Assembly (NCBI GenBank): GCA_964555515.1
Contig: CAZKSJ010000024.1
Location: 1-13,849, forward strand
Source: UBA1388 sp964555515
GTDB lineage: Bacteria; Patescibacteriota; Microgenomatia; UBA1400; PJMF01
Direction of reading: 5' to 3'
DNA: 13,849 bases
Made by a program: the position numbers and the translations under genes
Shown here: in pieces, positions 1 through 7,544 of the stretch
Position numbering within the stretch: the first letter of the stretch is position 1
Layout of the letters: each line of letters starts with the position of its first letter
The notes under the pieces: generated by a model
Seen by the model: only the letters and a program-made list of their open reading frames with translations
Told to the model about the DNA's origin: nothing
Databases searched by the model: none

Positions 1-169
1 TAGTTGTAAATAATATTGTAGTTATTAAATTCCGCATCTCGAATTAAGATAAAGCATAAATTTTTATTTGCGAATGAGTAGTCTGAAGGTTAGTTTTTTT
101 ATCGATCAACAAGAGTTAATAGACAAGAAATATTCACAGGTGACTTGTGCGTAGTTTGTGGTTAGAGAG
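1..169. other. AT-rich non-coding stretch
   Basis: This is the region downstream of the minus-strand surface-protein gene. I see no gene in it. A run of seven T lies at about 94-100 on the plus strand, but no stable stem precedes it. A small CACAG/TTGTG inverted repeat sits at about 136-150 and has a G-U pair only on the plus strand. No convincing terminator for the minus-strand operon can be named. Confidence 0.4.
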
Positions 170-2716
170 TTAAAGCAGGAGTAGCAATAGCGCGCCAACA
201 CCGAGGGTGATCAATCCGGCTTTGAGCCAATTCACCCAATCTTCTGGACCTGTTTGAGGAAGTTCTTGAGGTAATTCGGGCTGTGAAGTTGTGACCGGTG
301 TAGTCGTTACCTTAGTGGCAGGTTTAGTGCAAGTTTCAGAATTGACATACTCTGCTAACCGGCATTTATTGCCATCTTCAGTAGTGTAGCAAATGTGATC
401 TGGATTGGAGCAGTCGGCATTGGTCGTACAAGTGTCATTACAACCAGGAGCAGGAGTTGGTGTAGGAGTAGGTTCTGGTCTTTGGCAATTTTCTTCCTCT
501 TCATAGTCATCTAGCCTACAGCGCTTGCCTTCGTCAACTTCAGCACAGATATAGTCATCATTCACACTTTGACAATCGGCATTGGTGCTGCAGCTACTGT
601 TGCAGGCATAAGTTTTGGGTGTGCAGGTAGAAGAAGCACGATTGGAATCAAGCCGGCAACGGTTATCGTGATCTGCAGAGCAGACGTAATCAGCATTAGC
701 AGATTGACACTGCGCATCGGTAAAGCATGATGAGTTGCACTCAAAATCCGCAACAGTGATGGTGACAGGACAGGTGTATTCTTCGCCAGTGCCTGTTTTG
801 ATTACGGCAGTGTTCACGATTTTACCTGGTAGCGCAGTGGATTTAACTTTGGCTTTGAACGCCAGAACCTTGGTTTCTGAACCACTCTTTCCAAGTGTAC
901 CAAGTGAAGCAGTCAGAGTTTTCGTGGCTTCATTGAAAGTTAGACCGGTCGTCTGAGCTTCAATGAATTGCAAGTTGTTAGAAAGAACGTCGGTCATTGT
1001 CACTTCACCTGCAGTTGCTTCTTCTGCTTTGACCGTGACTTGGTAGGCAAAGGTGGTGTTGACCGTCACAGGATCAGATTGGTTAATTTGTTTGCCACTG
1101 TAGTCAACTAAAGCCACCTTCTCTTCACAAATAGCTTGAGCAGTAGCTGGCACCCGCACGGTTGACTCGCAAGGACTGGCAGCTTTGCCGGCAGTGGTGA
1201 CGACTGCTTTATTGGTGTAATTTACGGCAGGTGCGATATCAGCACTGGCTTGAACTTGGTACTGGACAACGACTGTTTTTTTAGAAGTGAAAGTGCCTAG
1301 ATTAAAGGTTAATTTTTGACCAGCTACTGTAGGAGTAATTGGTGTGCTTGGGCTAGTTGTAGCGGTGCCAGCATAGACTTTAGCCGACCCTGCAACAAAT
1401 GAAATATTGGTGGGTAAAGTATCAGTTAGCACCACTGCGCCTGGTGTGAGGCGATCTGAAGTCACCGTGACACGATACTGGAACTTCGCACCCTTTTGAA
1501 TGACGGCCTTTTCTACATACTCAATACCGTCAGTATTGGGTTTAAACTGAACCGCCATTTTGTCGTCGCACCGGGCGTTGCCAGTTGGCACGGGTGGTTG
1601 ACAGGTAACTGAAGTTTGGTTTGACTCCAATCGACACTTATTACCTTGTGCTGCTGAACAAACATAATTTGCAGCATTCGCATCACTAGATGTTCTGCAT
1701 TGTGCAGTAGTTGTGCAGGAGCTGTCACATTTGTAAGTGACGGGAGTAGCTGGTTGACAGGTAATTGAAGTTTGGTTTGACTCCAATCGACACTTATTAC
1801 CTTGTGCTGCTGAACAAACATAATTTGCAGCATTCGCATCACTAGATGTTCTGCATTGTGCAGTAGTTGTGCAGGAGCTGTCACATTTGTAAGTGACGGG
1901 AGTGTCTTCAGTCACTACAAATGACATGGTGCATTGGGAAGAAGTTGGGACAGGAACTGGTGGTGGATTACTCGTACCGCCCCCACCGCCAGATCCACCA
2001 CAAGTTGGGTCTGGAATGTTGAGTTTGCTGCCGCCTATCCAGTTATTTTGAGAAATTTGGCCATTTGTTGTCACACCCAGATTGGCACCGATCGTCAATG
2101 GACCCGCGATGTTATTGCTGCGCATAAAATTCGATAATTCAGACAATGTTTTTTGATTACCCCCAATCTTTTGACTATCGTTCCAAGTCACTTCCAATGT
2201 ATTTGAGAAGGTTTTAAAATCATGAATGATATATCCAGACCAATTGGGATCGTTCGGATAAGAAGGAGTTCCCAAGAATTCTCTAACTCTGATGTAGTCA
2301 TTCTCGTGCCCAACTCCATGGTCAATGCTGATAAATATTTGGCTGTAAGCAAATTGACTTCCACCAAGATTAATGTTACTGATTGTGAATTTGTAAGACG
2401 GAGCATTACTGCCAGGAATGCAGGTTGCGGCAAAAGTACCAGTTGGATTACCCGCAGCTTGTGGTTGAGATTCTGGTGCATTGGGAGCAAGTGGGCCAGC
2501 GACTTGAGTTTGCCGCTGAGCGGTTAAAATACCGGCAGCAGCCACGCCAACCACGACCACCAAAGCAGCCAATGAACCCATGATTTTCCAGTTAACTCTC
2601 TGTCTTTTAGATGAACCAGCTTGCTCGCTGGCTGAGGGCGTGGGTGAAGCATGATGATTGCCATCTGTGGGCTTTTTTTGATAGATGGCTAGTGGTTCAG
2701 TGATTTTCTTTAGCAT
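170..2716 (-). CDS. Anchored surface protein: six-Cys modules, DUF11-like domains, LPQTG tail
   Basis: 848 residues. Order of parts: basic, Pro/Ser-rich cytoplasmic start (1-43); a membrane segment or uncleaved signal (about 45-66); an exported domain (about 95-238); a Gly/Pro linker; two six-Cys modules (278-320, 330-372); two DUF11-like beta-sandwich domains (about 383-523 and 530-655, with TDTLP and TDVLS turns); three more six-Cys modules (660-698, 705-744, 759-796); a Pro/Thr stalk; LPQTG (819-823); and a hydrophobic tail (830-848). The Cys pattern is C-x3-C-x5-C-x(6-12)-C-x(7-8)-C-x10-C, with Arg-Leu after the fifth Cys, suggesting three disulfides per module. The tail ends in leucines with no Lys/Arg, unlike classical sortase signals. 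It is the last gene of a three-gene operon, 35 bp after its neighbour. The ATG has in-frame stops just upstream and only a distant GGAG. Likely role is cell-surface display or adhesion; the ligand is unknown. Confidence 0.85.
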   Translation of the reverse strand: MLKKITEPLAIYQKKPTDGNHHASPTPSASEQAGSSKRQRVNWKIMGSLAALVVVVGVAAAGILTAQRQTQVAGPLAPNAPESQPQAAGNPTGTFAATCIPGSNAPSYKFTISNINLGGSQFAYSQIFISIDHGVGHENDYIRVREFLGTPSYPNDPNWSGYIIHDFKTFSNTLEVTWNDSQKIGGNQKTLSELSNFMRSNNIAGPLTIGANLGVTTNGQISQNNWIGGSKLNIPDPTCGGSGGGGGTSNPPPVPVPTSSQCTMSFVVTEDTPVTYKCDSSCTTTAQCRTSSDANAANYVCSAAQGNKCRLESNQTSITCQPATPVTYKCDSSCTTTAQCRTSSDANAANYVCSAAQGNKCRLESNQTSVTCQPPVPTGNARCDDKMAVQFKPNTDGIEYVEKAVIQKGAKFQYRVTVTSDRLTPGAVVLTDTLPTNISFVAGSAKVYAGTATTSPSTPITPTVAGQKLTFNLGTFTSKKTVVVQYQVQASADIAPAVNYTNKAVVTTAGKAASPCESTVRVPATAQAICEEKVALVDYSGKQINQSDPVTVNTTFAYQVTVKAEEATAGEVTMTDVLSNNLQFIEAQTTGLTFNEATKTLTASLGTLGKSGSETKVLAFKAKVKSTALPGKIVNTAVIKTGTGEEYTCPVTITVADFECNSSCFTDAQCQSANADYVCSADHDNRCRLDSNRASSTCTPKTYACNSSCSTNADCQSVNDDYICAEVDEGKRCRLDDYEEEENCQRPEPTPTPTPAPGCNDTCTTNADCSNPDHICYTTEDGNKCRLAEYVNSETCTKPATKVTTTPVTTSQPELPQELPQTGPEDWVNWLKAGLITLGVGALLLLLL
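1595..1903. repeat. Near-perfect 153-bp tandem duplication, period 156 bp
   Basis: Copies at 1595-1747 and 1751-1903 match base for base except one position that I see (C at 1609, T at 1765). They encode the first two six-Cys modules of the surface protein (residues about 278-372). The period is exactly 52 codons, so the reading frame is kept. The other three modules of the gene are clearly diverged, so this pair is a recent duplication or was homogenised by gene conversion. Confidence 0.97.
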
Positions 2717-2751
2717 TTTATTTTAATATCAAAACTCCAGCTTATATATTT

Positions 2752-3786
2752 TCACTCATCCCTTTGTCTGGCTTCGCTTACATTTTCCCAGGCAGTACAA
2801 TCTTTGCCTGTACTTGCACAAACACGACATTGGGCGATGTGTGATCCCACTTTGGAAACAGTATATTTGCCTGACAGTCTTTCGGTGGGGAGTGTGCCTG
2901 GTCCAGCGTAGGGTACGCTCACTGTCTTGCTGTCAGGTTCAATCACTCTAAATTCATAAGATTCGGCACCTTCAACAGTTGCGCAATTGAAGACTAATTC
3001 GGCTCCCTTTTTAACCTTAGCAGGATCCCAGGCAGGCTTTCCAGCCGGACTAATAGATTTACAGGCAAGTGACTTTTGTTGCGGCAGTTTTAATACCCAA
3101 GTAATTTTTCCCTGTAGCACATTACCACCCTCAGTATTCAAATATACTTCCCCACTTCCCCAGCTTTGTTTTGATGAGTATCCAGGTATGGTGCCCCAAC
3201 CATCGGCATCAAGAGGCTTGCTTGGGGGACTTTGCAAAATTTGTATCGAACCGCCGGTGTCAACTTCCCAATCAACTTTCCCAACCCATTTTGCTCCCTC
3301 AAAGCCACGAATGTTGTTGGCGCTGTAATTTGTAGGATTATAGGAAGTACTGGTCTTAAGCATATCGGTAAAAGTCTTTTTGTAGAAGGCAAAAAACGAA
3401 GCATCGCTGTCTGTGTATACTTCACTAGCTTGATTAAAACTACTTGGTAGGTAAGGGGCACCATAGTCTTGGGTGAAGCAAGACTCATTGGTAGAGCAGT
3501 GGTAACCTCCAGCAACATCTCTCTGGACATTTATTTCCTTGCCCGCAGCGATATATTCTTGGTATCGGCAATGATTAGTGATAACCGTCGGCTTATCTGC
3601 TCCATCTTTGGAAGCGCGATGAATCTTTGGTCCTTTTATTTCTACCTGCTTCCCGTCTGGCAATTCTAAGTAGAATCTGTGATCAATAGTTGGTCCATTT
3701 GCCATAACAGGCTTGACCACTACCAAACCTAGACTAATCGCGAATAAGCCAAACATCAAGCCAATTAGTATGATCTGTCTACTCAT
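2752..3786 (-). CDS. Secreted protein with C-terminal Ig-like domain, function unknown
   Basis: 344 residues. The N-terminus is a good signal peptide: a hydrophobic core at about 5-24 and a signal-peptidase-type site after VMA (residue 29). The exported part contains Cys73, Cys97 and Cys103, an aromatic-rich middle (about 130-235), and a C-terminal segment (about 248-333) that reads like an Ig or fibronectin-type beta-sandwich, with Cys268 and a CRVCxxxxxxC cluster (320-330). No catalytic motif is visible and I do not recognise the family. The start codon overlaps the upstream gene's TGA stop as ATGA. AGGAG lies 11 nt upstream of the ATG, so translation is probably coupled. Context suggests a secreted partner or client of the upstream membrane-anchored foldase-like protein, or a component of the same surface assembly. 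Confidence 0.75.
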   Translation of the reverse strand: MSRQIILIGLMFGLFAISLGLVVVKPVMANGPTIDHRFYLELPDGKQVEIKGPKIHRASKDGADKPTVITNHCRYQEYIAAGKEINVQRDVAGGYHCSTNESCFTQDYGAPYLPSSFNQASEVYTDSDASFFAFYKKTFTDMLKTSTSYNPTNYSANNIRGFEGAKWVGKVDWEVDTGGSIQILQSPPSKPLDADGWGTIPGYSSKQSWGSGEVYLNTEGGNVLQGKITWVLKLPQQKSLACKSISPAGKPAWDPAKVKKGAELVFNCATVEGAESYEFRVIEPDSKTVSVPYAGPGTLPTERLSGKYTVSKVGSHIAQCRVCASTGKDCTAWENVSEARQRDE

Positions 3787-5300
3787 TGTGCCAAGTTCTC
3801 CTGATTAATATTTGTTTTTTTGTCGTAGGTATTTTTTAAGTAATTTTCCACATCCGCCTCTTCAGACTCTTTTGGAATTAGGCCATAATTAATTTTGTTG
3901 ACTTTGAAGATAAGATAACAGCTTTCCACCATGGGTGCATTCAATTCTTCACCACTGGCTTCGCTTGCAGCCAATTCTTCTTGGGTGAACTTATAGTCTT
4001 TACAAAGTCTCACAGTACTCAATTGTCCTTCACCTAGACTTCTGAGTTCGTCGTCATAAACTGGATCTTTAAAAATTCTTGAATTAAATTTGTGACCAAT
4101 TCTTGAGATGTAAGCATTTTTGTCATATAGCCTGTCAAGTTGAGCGAGGGATACGCCGGTGGTATCGCCAGTAATTTCGTCGGCGGCAATTTCTGCTCCA
4201 GCTTGTGCCATGGTAATTTCACCAGCTTTTAATCTGGAATAAAGCGTATCCATTTTGGTTTTGGCAACAACTTTGGCTTGTTCTAAGGGGATTAATGGAT
4301 CAATCTGATTGTGGAAATAAATTGTAATGACTTCAAAATCAACTCTTTTCTCAAGCTGGTCGCCAAAAACAGTGCGCATTTCCTTGATCGCATTGAGTCG
4401 AGCAAACATGTCTTTATCAGCTGAATTAAAAAGATTGTCATTTAAAGTAATCAGTTGTCTTTTTTGACCCTCTTGTAGAAGAGCTGAGTTGGTAATTAAA
4501 CCATCAAGTACTGAATTGAGCGTACTGTCTTGAGGTGAAATAGCGCTGGCTTGGATGTATGTCTGAGGTTCATAAAGAATAAACAGAGCGTTGAGATCAC
4601 AACCGTATAAAGTTTCTTGATCAACAGTCATAATGGGAGCACTACATTCATAGCGGCCACCTTCGCCCATGGCATAAGCAATATAATCCTGCCAATCATT
4701 GGTTTCATCATTGATGACTGCCTGCCATTTTTCATTGAAATTTATCCAGTCTGCCTGTTCTTGAAAGCGCTCGGTTTGAGTAACTTCTTCTGAGGCAGCT
4801 TGCTGACGAATGTCCTGGTTTTGTTGCATTAAGTAGTATGTTGCCCCTCCACCAAAGACTACCAAGCCTAATACCAAGGCCGACACAATCGCATTTCTGC
4901 CAAATCTTGATCCACCGCCATGACTGCCCGTTTGATGCGATTGGTTAATTTCTTCCAATGTTTTGTCTGGATAAGTTGGATTAAAGGGCGCTTGGTTGGG
5001 AGATCCGGGTAGGGTTGTTGGTGTGGGTGAAGTTGGGGAGGAAAATCCTTGTGACGCGTCTTTTCCTTGGACTTTTCTTGCTAAATCATCTGCAAAGCGG
5101 CCAGTTTGGTTATGGGAATTTAGTGCATTTTGACCATTTTTATCAGTCAAATCTTGCTGAGTGATGTTGAGATCTGGGTGAGACGGGGGTGTTGATTGGA
5201 CAGAGTCTTGATCCGCAGGCGATTTGCTAGCACTCATGCTAGGTTGACTGGGTAAAGCCCCAGAAGAAGATGCGCCAGAAGAAGGAACCGCGTTAATCAT
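3783..5300 (-). CDS. Membrane-anchored parvulin/SurA-like folding factor (divergent)
   Basis: 505 residues. The first 135 or so are Ser/Pro/Gln-rich and low-complexity, presumably cytoplasmic and disordered. One membrane segment follows (about 137-158), then an exported domain. Residues about 255-315 look like the helical N-terminal part of SurA/PrsA-type chaperones. Residues about 320-470 resemble a degenerate parvulin (PpiC) domain: an amphipathic helix with the pattern AKxKxDxLYxRLKAGE (about 346-361), then LGEGQLSTV (422-430), then CYLIFKVNKI (461-470), matching the usual G-E-I-S and Y-x-I-x-x-V strands. I cannot place the active-site residues, so it may be a chaperone without isomerase activity. 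It is the first gene of the surface-protein operon. The ATG has no clear Shine-Dalgarno sequence. The assignment to the SurA/PrsA class is inferred from pattern, not from a search. Confidence 0.6.
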   Translation of the reverse strand: MINAVPSSGASSSGALPSQPSMSASKSPADQDSVQSTPPSHPDLNITQQDLTDKNGQNALNSHNQTGRFADDLARKVQGKDASQGFSSPTSPTPTTLPGSPNQAPFNPTYPDKTLEEINQSHQTGSHGGGSRFGRNAIVSALVLGLVVFGGGATYYLMQQNQDIRQQAASEEVTQTERFQEQADWINFNEKWQAVINDETNDWQDYIAYAMGEGGRYECSAPIMTVDQETLYGCDLNALFILYEPQTYIQASAISPQDSTLNSVLDGLITNSALLQEGQKRQLITLNDNLFNSADKDMFARLNAIKEMRTVFGDQLEKRVDFEVITIYFHNQIDPLIPLEQAKVVAKTKMDTLYSRLKAGEITMAQAGAEIAADEITGDTTGVSLAQLDRLYDKNAYISRIGHKFNSRIFKDPVYDDELRSLGEGQLSTVRLCKDYKFTQEELAASEASGEELNAPMVESCYLIFKVNKINYGLIPKESEEADVENYLKNTYDKKTNINQENLAQ

Positions 5301-5360
5301 GATTTTGATTTAATTTCTGATCTTACACCAACAACGACCAATTTCTTGGCTACTACATCC

Positions 5361-5390
5361 AGGATACAGAGGAATGGAGATTTGAGTCAA
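5361..5390 (-). promoter_or_regulatory. Sigma70-type promoter for the envelope operon
   Basis: On the minus strand, TTGACT (5385-5390) and TATCCT (5361-5366) are separated by 18 bp. They lie in the 105-bp gap after pgk. Transcription would start near 5354, leaving a leader of about 54 nt before the ATG at 5300. Confidence 0.6.
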
Positions 5391-5405
5391 TAGGTAAACG
5401 CGACT

Positions 5406-6680
5406 TTATGCCAGTGATAAAGGTTTTATGCCTGGCAAACTGTAACCGGCTAAAAATTCTAATGCTGCGCCACCGGCAGCGGATATATACTTGAACCTGT
5501 GTTCCACATGAAAGTGATGAGCGGCGGCGATGGTATCGCCGCCGCCTAGAACCGTTTTGGCCTTGGCATTGACGATCGCTTTACCAATTGCTTTGGTCCC
5601 GGCTGCAAACAAGGGGTTTTCCCACACTCCCATCGGCCCGTTCCAAAAAACAGTGCCCGCACCAGCAATAATTTCCTCATACAACTTGCGAGTGTTTGGA
5701 CCAATATCTAAATATAGAAGTTGGACACTCTCTTCCACATCTTTCATATCATGGCTTAAATCAATCACTTGAGTTTCTCTTTTGCGGTTGGTTTCAATTG
5801 ATGGTGCGGCCACTACATCAATTGGATAAACCAATTTTGGTAGCGGCACATAACCATCCTTCAGCACTTTTTCAGTTTTGTGTTCAGCAATAATTTGAGC
5901 TGCTACTTTTGTATAGTCCAGCACCTCACCTTTTTTTACATTTGCTTTTTCTTCAACAAACGACCGATAAATTTCAAAACCTTCTGCTTTCAAAAAATTG
6001 TTGGCAGTCGCCCCACCAATCAGCACGATGTCCGCCAGTTTAGCAAGGTGTTTGATCGCGCCCACTTTGTCAGAAATTTTTGCCCCACCCAGCACAACCA
6101 CAAATGGTCGCTTTGGCTTATCCATCAAGTTTGACAAAGTCTGTACTTCATTTTCTAAAGCAAACCCTGCATAGCTTGGCAAATACTTGGGAATTCCCAC
6201 GATCGAAGCGTGTTCACGGTGGCTGGCAGAAAAAGCCTCATTGATGTAAACATCGGCGTAACTGGCCAATGTTTGGGCAAATTTGACATCATTTTCTTTT
6301 TCCTCATCATGGAATCTTAAGTTTTCTAGTAGCAGACATTGACCTGGCTCTAGGCTGCCAATTGCTTCTTCAACTTTTTCACCAATGGTGGCTGGTACAA
6401 ACTTGACCGGCCAATGAAACTTATTTTTTAGGTGTTCGGCAATTGGCTCGAGACTGAATTTAGCGACAGCTTTCCCCTTTGGTCTCCCCAAGTGAGCGAT
6501 TAGGATTACTTTGGCTTGATGGTCTAATAGATAAGAAATTGTGCGGCGAGTATCACGCAGTCGGCGATCGTCTTTGACCAACCACTTGCCGCGATATTCC
6601 TCAAGAGGGACATTAAAATCTACTCTGACCATGACTTTTTTGTGATTAACTGCAATTCGGTTGGGGGTTTGTAATTCCAT
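5406..6680 (-). CDS. pgk: Phosphoglycerate kinase
   Basis: Transfers phosphate from 1,3-bisphosphoglycerate to ADP in cytosolic glycolysis, and runs in reverse in gluconeogenesis. With the chosen start it has 424 residues, slightly longer than typical bacterial Pgk. Family signatures are present in order: RVDFNVP (19-25), HLGRPKG (63-69), LLENLRFH (117-124), the hinge-side INEAFSASHREHAS (146-159), GGAKISDK (198-205), GGATANNFL, LDIGPNT, WNGPMGVWENP, GGGDT (379-383) and SAAGGAALEFLAG. Where most enzymes have DAFGTAHR this one has EAFSASHR, a conservative change. An upstream in-frame ATG at 6725 exists, but AAGGAA at 6685-6690 sits correctly before the ATG at 6680, so I start there. It may be transcribed with the upstream orphan gene or from a weak promoter near 6785-6790. 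No terminator is seen before the envelope operon. Confidence 0.97.
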   Translation of the reverse strand: MELQTPNRIAVNHKKVMVRVDFNVPLEEYRGKWLVKDDRRLRDTRRTISYLLDHQAKVILIAHLGRPKGKAVAKFSLEPIAEHLKNKFHWPVKFVPATIGEKVEEAIGSLEPGQCLLLENLRFHDEEKENDVKFAQTLASYADVYINEAFSASHREHASIVGIPKYLPSYAGFALENEVQTLSNLMDKPKRPFVVVLGGAKISDKVGAIKHLAKLADIVLIGGATANNFLKAEGFEIYRSFVEEKANVKKGEVLDYTKVAAQIIAEHKTEKVLKDGYVPLPKLVYPIDVVAAPSIETNRKRETQVIDLSHDMKDVEESVQLLYLDIGPNTRKLYEEIIAGAGTVFWNGPMGVWENPLFAAGTKAIGKAIVNAKAKTVLGGGDTIAAAHHFHVEHRFKYISAAGGAALEFLAGYSLPGIKPLSLA

Positions 6681-6727
6681 GTTGTTCCTTAAGTCCATGG
6701 TAATGCGGAATTTACCCCGATGCAAGC

Positions 6728-6749
6728 AAAATATTCATTGGAATATTTT
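6728..6749. repeat. 9-bp perfect inverted repeat upstream of pgk
   Basis: AAAATATTC and GAATATTTT flank a 4-base loop. The element lies 48 bp upstream of the pgk start codon, between the orphan gene and pgk. It could be an operator, a leader hairpin stabilising pgk mRNA, or a weak terminator; the minus-strand T tract is only four long and is part of the stem. Function is not decided by sequence. Confidence 0.6.
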
Positions 6750-6831
6750 TATTTATTGTTACTTGATGGAACAGGCTCTTAAGCATCGTATACCAAATTC
6801 GATAACTGCTAAATCTCCATCTAATTACTAT

Positions 6832-6859
6832 AGGTGATACTTTCTTAGAAATTTCACCT
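6832..6859 (-). other. Hairpin overlapping the stop codon of the orphan membrane gene
   Basis: AGGTGA (6832-6837) pairs with TCACCT (6854-6859), and TTTC (6841-6844) with GAAA (6848-6851) inside it, separated by a small internal loop. The TGA stop at 6854-6856 is within the stem. There is no T run after it on the minus strand, so it is at best a partial terminator or a 3' mRNA stabiliser. Confidence 0.35.
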
Positions 6860-7432
6860 TCTAACAATATCTGAAGATATGGAAATAGAGTAAACAGACT
6901 TGTTTTCTTTTGAATACTTATCTAAGAGGTCAATTAACTGTTTATTGTTAAATTCTCGACCTTTTTCACCAAAAAACGTCATGTGCATTTTCAGGTTATA
7001 TGGTTTTTCTTTTACATATATTTCAAAAGGTGGATAGCCGCTCTCTAACATACGAGTTATCTCGTCTCTACTGTCTGGATGACTTGACCAGTAAGTCCAA
7101 CCCAAGCTTGTTAAATAATTATCAATTCGGATAAATTCGTCAACTACATCCTCCTGTGTTGCATAATACTTAGTATAATTAACAGAGCATCGTGTAGCCT
7201 TTACTTTATTGTCGTAATTGCACTTTGAGTAAGGAATATATTTTTCCTCAAGTACAATATTTGGAAGCTGGATTTTATCGTATTCAATTCGTACTTCCTC
7301 TTTAACACTTTGCAACAAAGAGTGATTGCGCATTCCGGTCATTACATATATGAGTAGAGGAACTACAACAAGGAAGCAAACCAGGATTGCGAGAACCTTT
7401 GACTGATTACTCCATTTGGTTAAGTATGCCAT
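6854..7432 (-). CDS. Orphan single-pass membrane protein
   Basis: 192 residues, no family recognised. A short basic start is followed by one hydrophobic segment (about 12-31). The remainder is a polar domain, probably outside the membrane, rich in Tyr, Lys, Asn and Ile, with only two Cys beyond the membrane segment, in the order KCNYDNKVKATRC (a possible disulfide). The gene is visibly richer in A and T than pgk and the S1 gene on either side, suggesting recent acquisition or relaxed selection. The ATG lacks a Shine-Dalgarno sequence. A TATATT box 11 bp upstream would give a nearly leaderless mRNA. It is divergent from the S1 gene and points into pgk, 173 bp away. Confidence 0.7.
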   Translation of the reverse strand: MAYLTKWSNQSKVLAILVCFLVVVPLLIYVMTGMRNHSLLQSVKEEVRIEYDKIQLPNIVLEEKYIPYSKCNYDNKVKATRCSVNYTKYYATQEDVVDEFIRIDNYLTSLGWTYWSSHPDSRDEITRMLESGYPPFEIYVKEKPYNLKMHMTFFGEKGREFNNKQLIDLLDKYSKENKSVYSISISSDIVRR

Positions 7433-7442
7433 TTAAATTAGT

Positions 7443-7448
7443 AATATA
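7443..7448 (-). promoter_or_regulatory. Possible -10 box for a leaderless transcript
   Basis: TATATT on the minus strand lies 11 bp before the ATG of the orphan membrane gene. Initiation about 7 bp downstream would leave about 4 nt of leader, which fits the missing Shine-Dalgarno sequence. No convincing -35 is seen, so this is weak. Confidence 0.25.
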
Positions 7449-7479
7449 GCTCTTTAATTAAGTTAATAAAACTTCCATC

Positions 7480-7510
7480 TTGATTCTGATCTTCCTAGAT
7501 GTGGTATACT
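7480..7510 (+). promoter_or_regulatory. Extended -10 promoter for the S1 gene
   Basis: TTGATT (7480-7485) and TATACT (7505-7510) are 19 bp apart. The -10 is preceded by TGG, making an extended -10 that can offset the long spacer. Transcription would start near 7517, just before the Shine-Dalgarno sequence AAAGGAGA at 7527-7534. Confidence 0.6.
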
Positions 7511-7544
7511 TCACGTCACTCTCATGAAAGGAGAAATCGTATCA

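Noticed and set aside
94..100. T7 run as a terminator
   Set aside because: No stable stem precedes it on the plus strand, and it is on the wrong strand for the envelope operon.
1595..1903. Possible CRISPR-like direct repeat
   Set aside because: Only two long copies with almost no spacer, in frame within a coding gene; no further repeats or cas genes.
562..2527. Open frames on either strand inside the surface-protein gene, including one with an apparent protein repeat
   Set aside because: They are shadows of the 848-residue gene; the repeat comes from the 153-bp duplication read in another frame.
6681..6725. Upstream ATG codons (6725, 6698) as pgk start
   Set aside because: They add residues outside the family domain, and the Shine-Dalgarno sequence at 6685-6690 points to the ATG at 6680.
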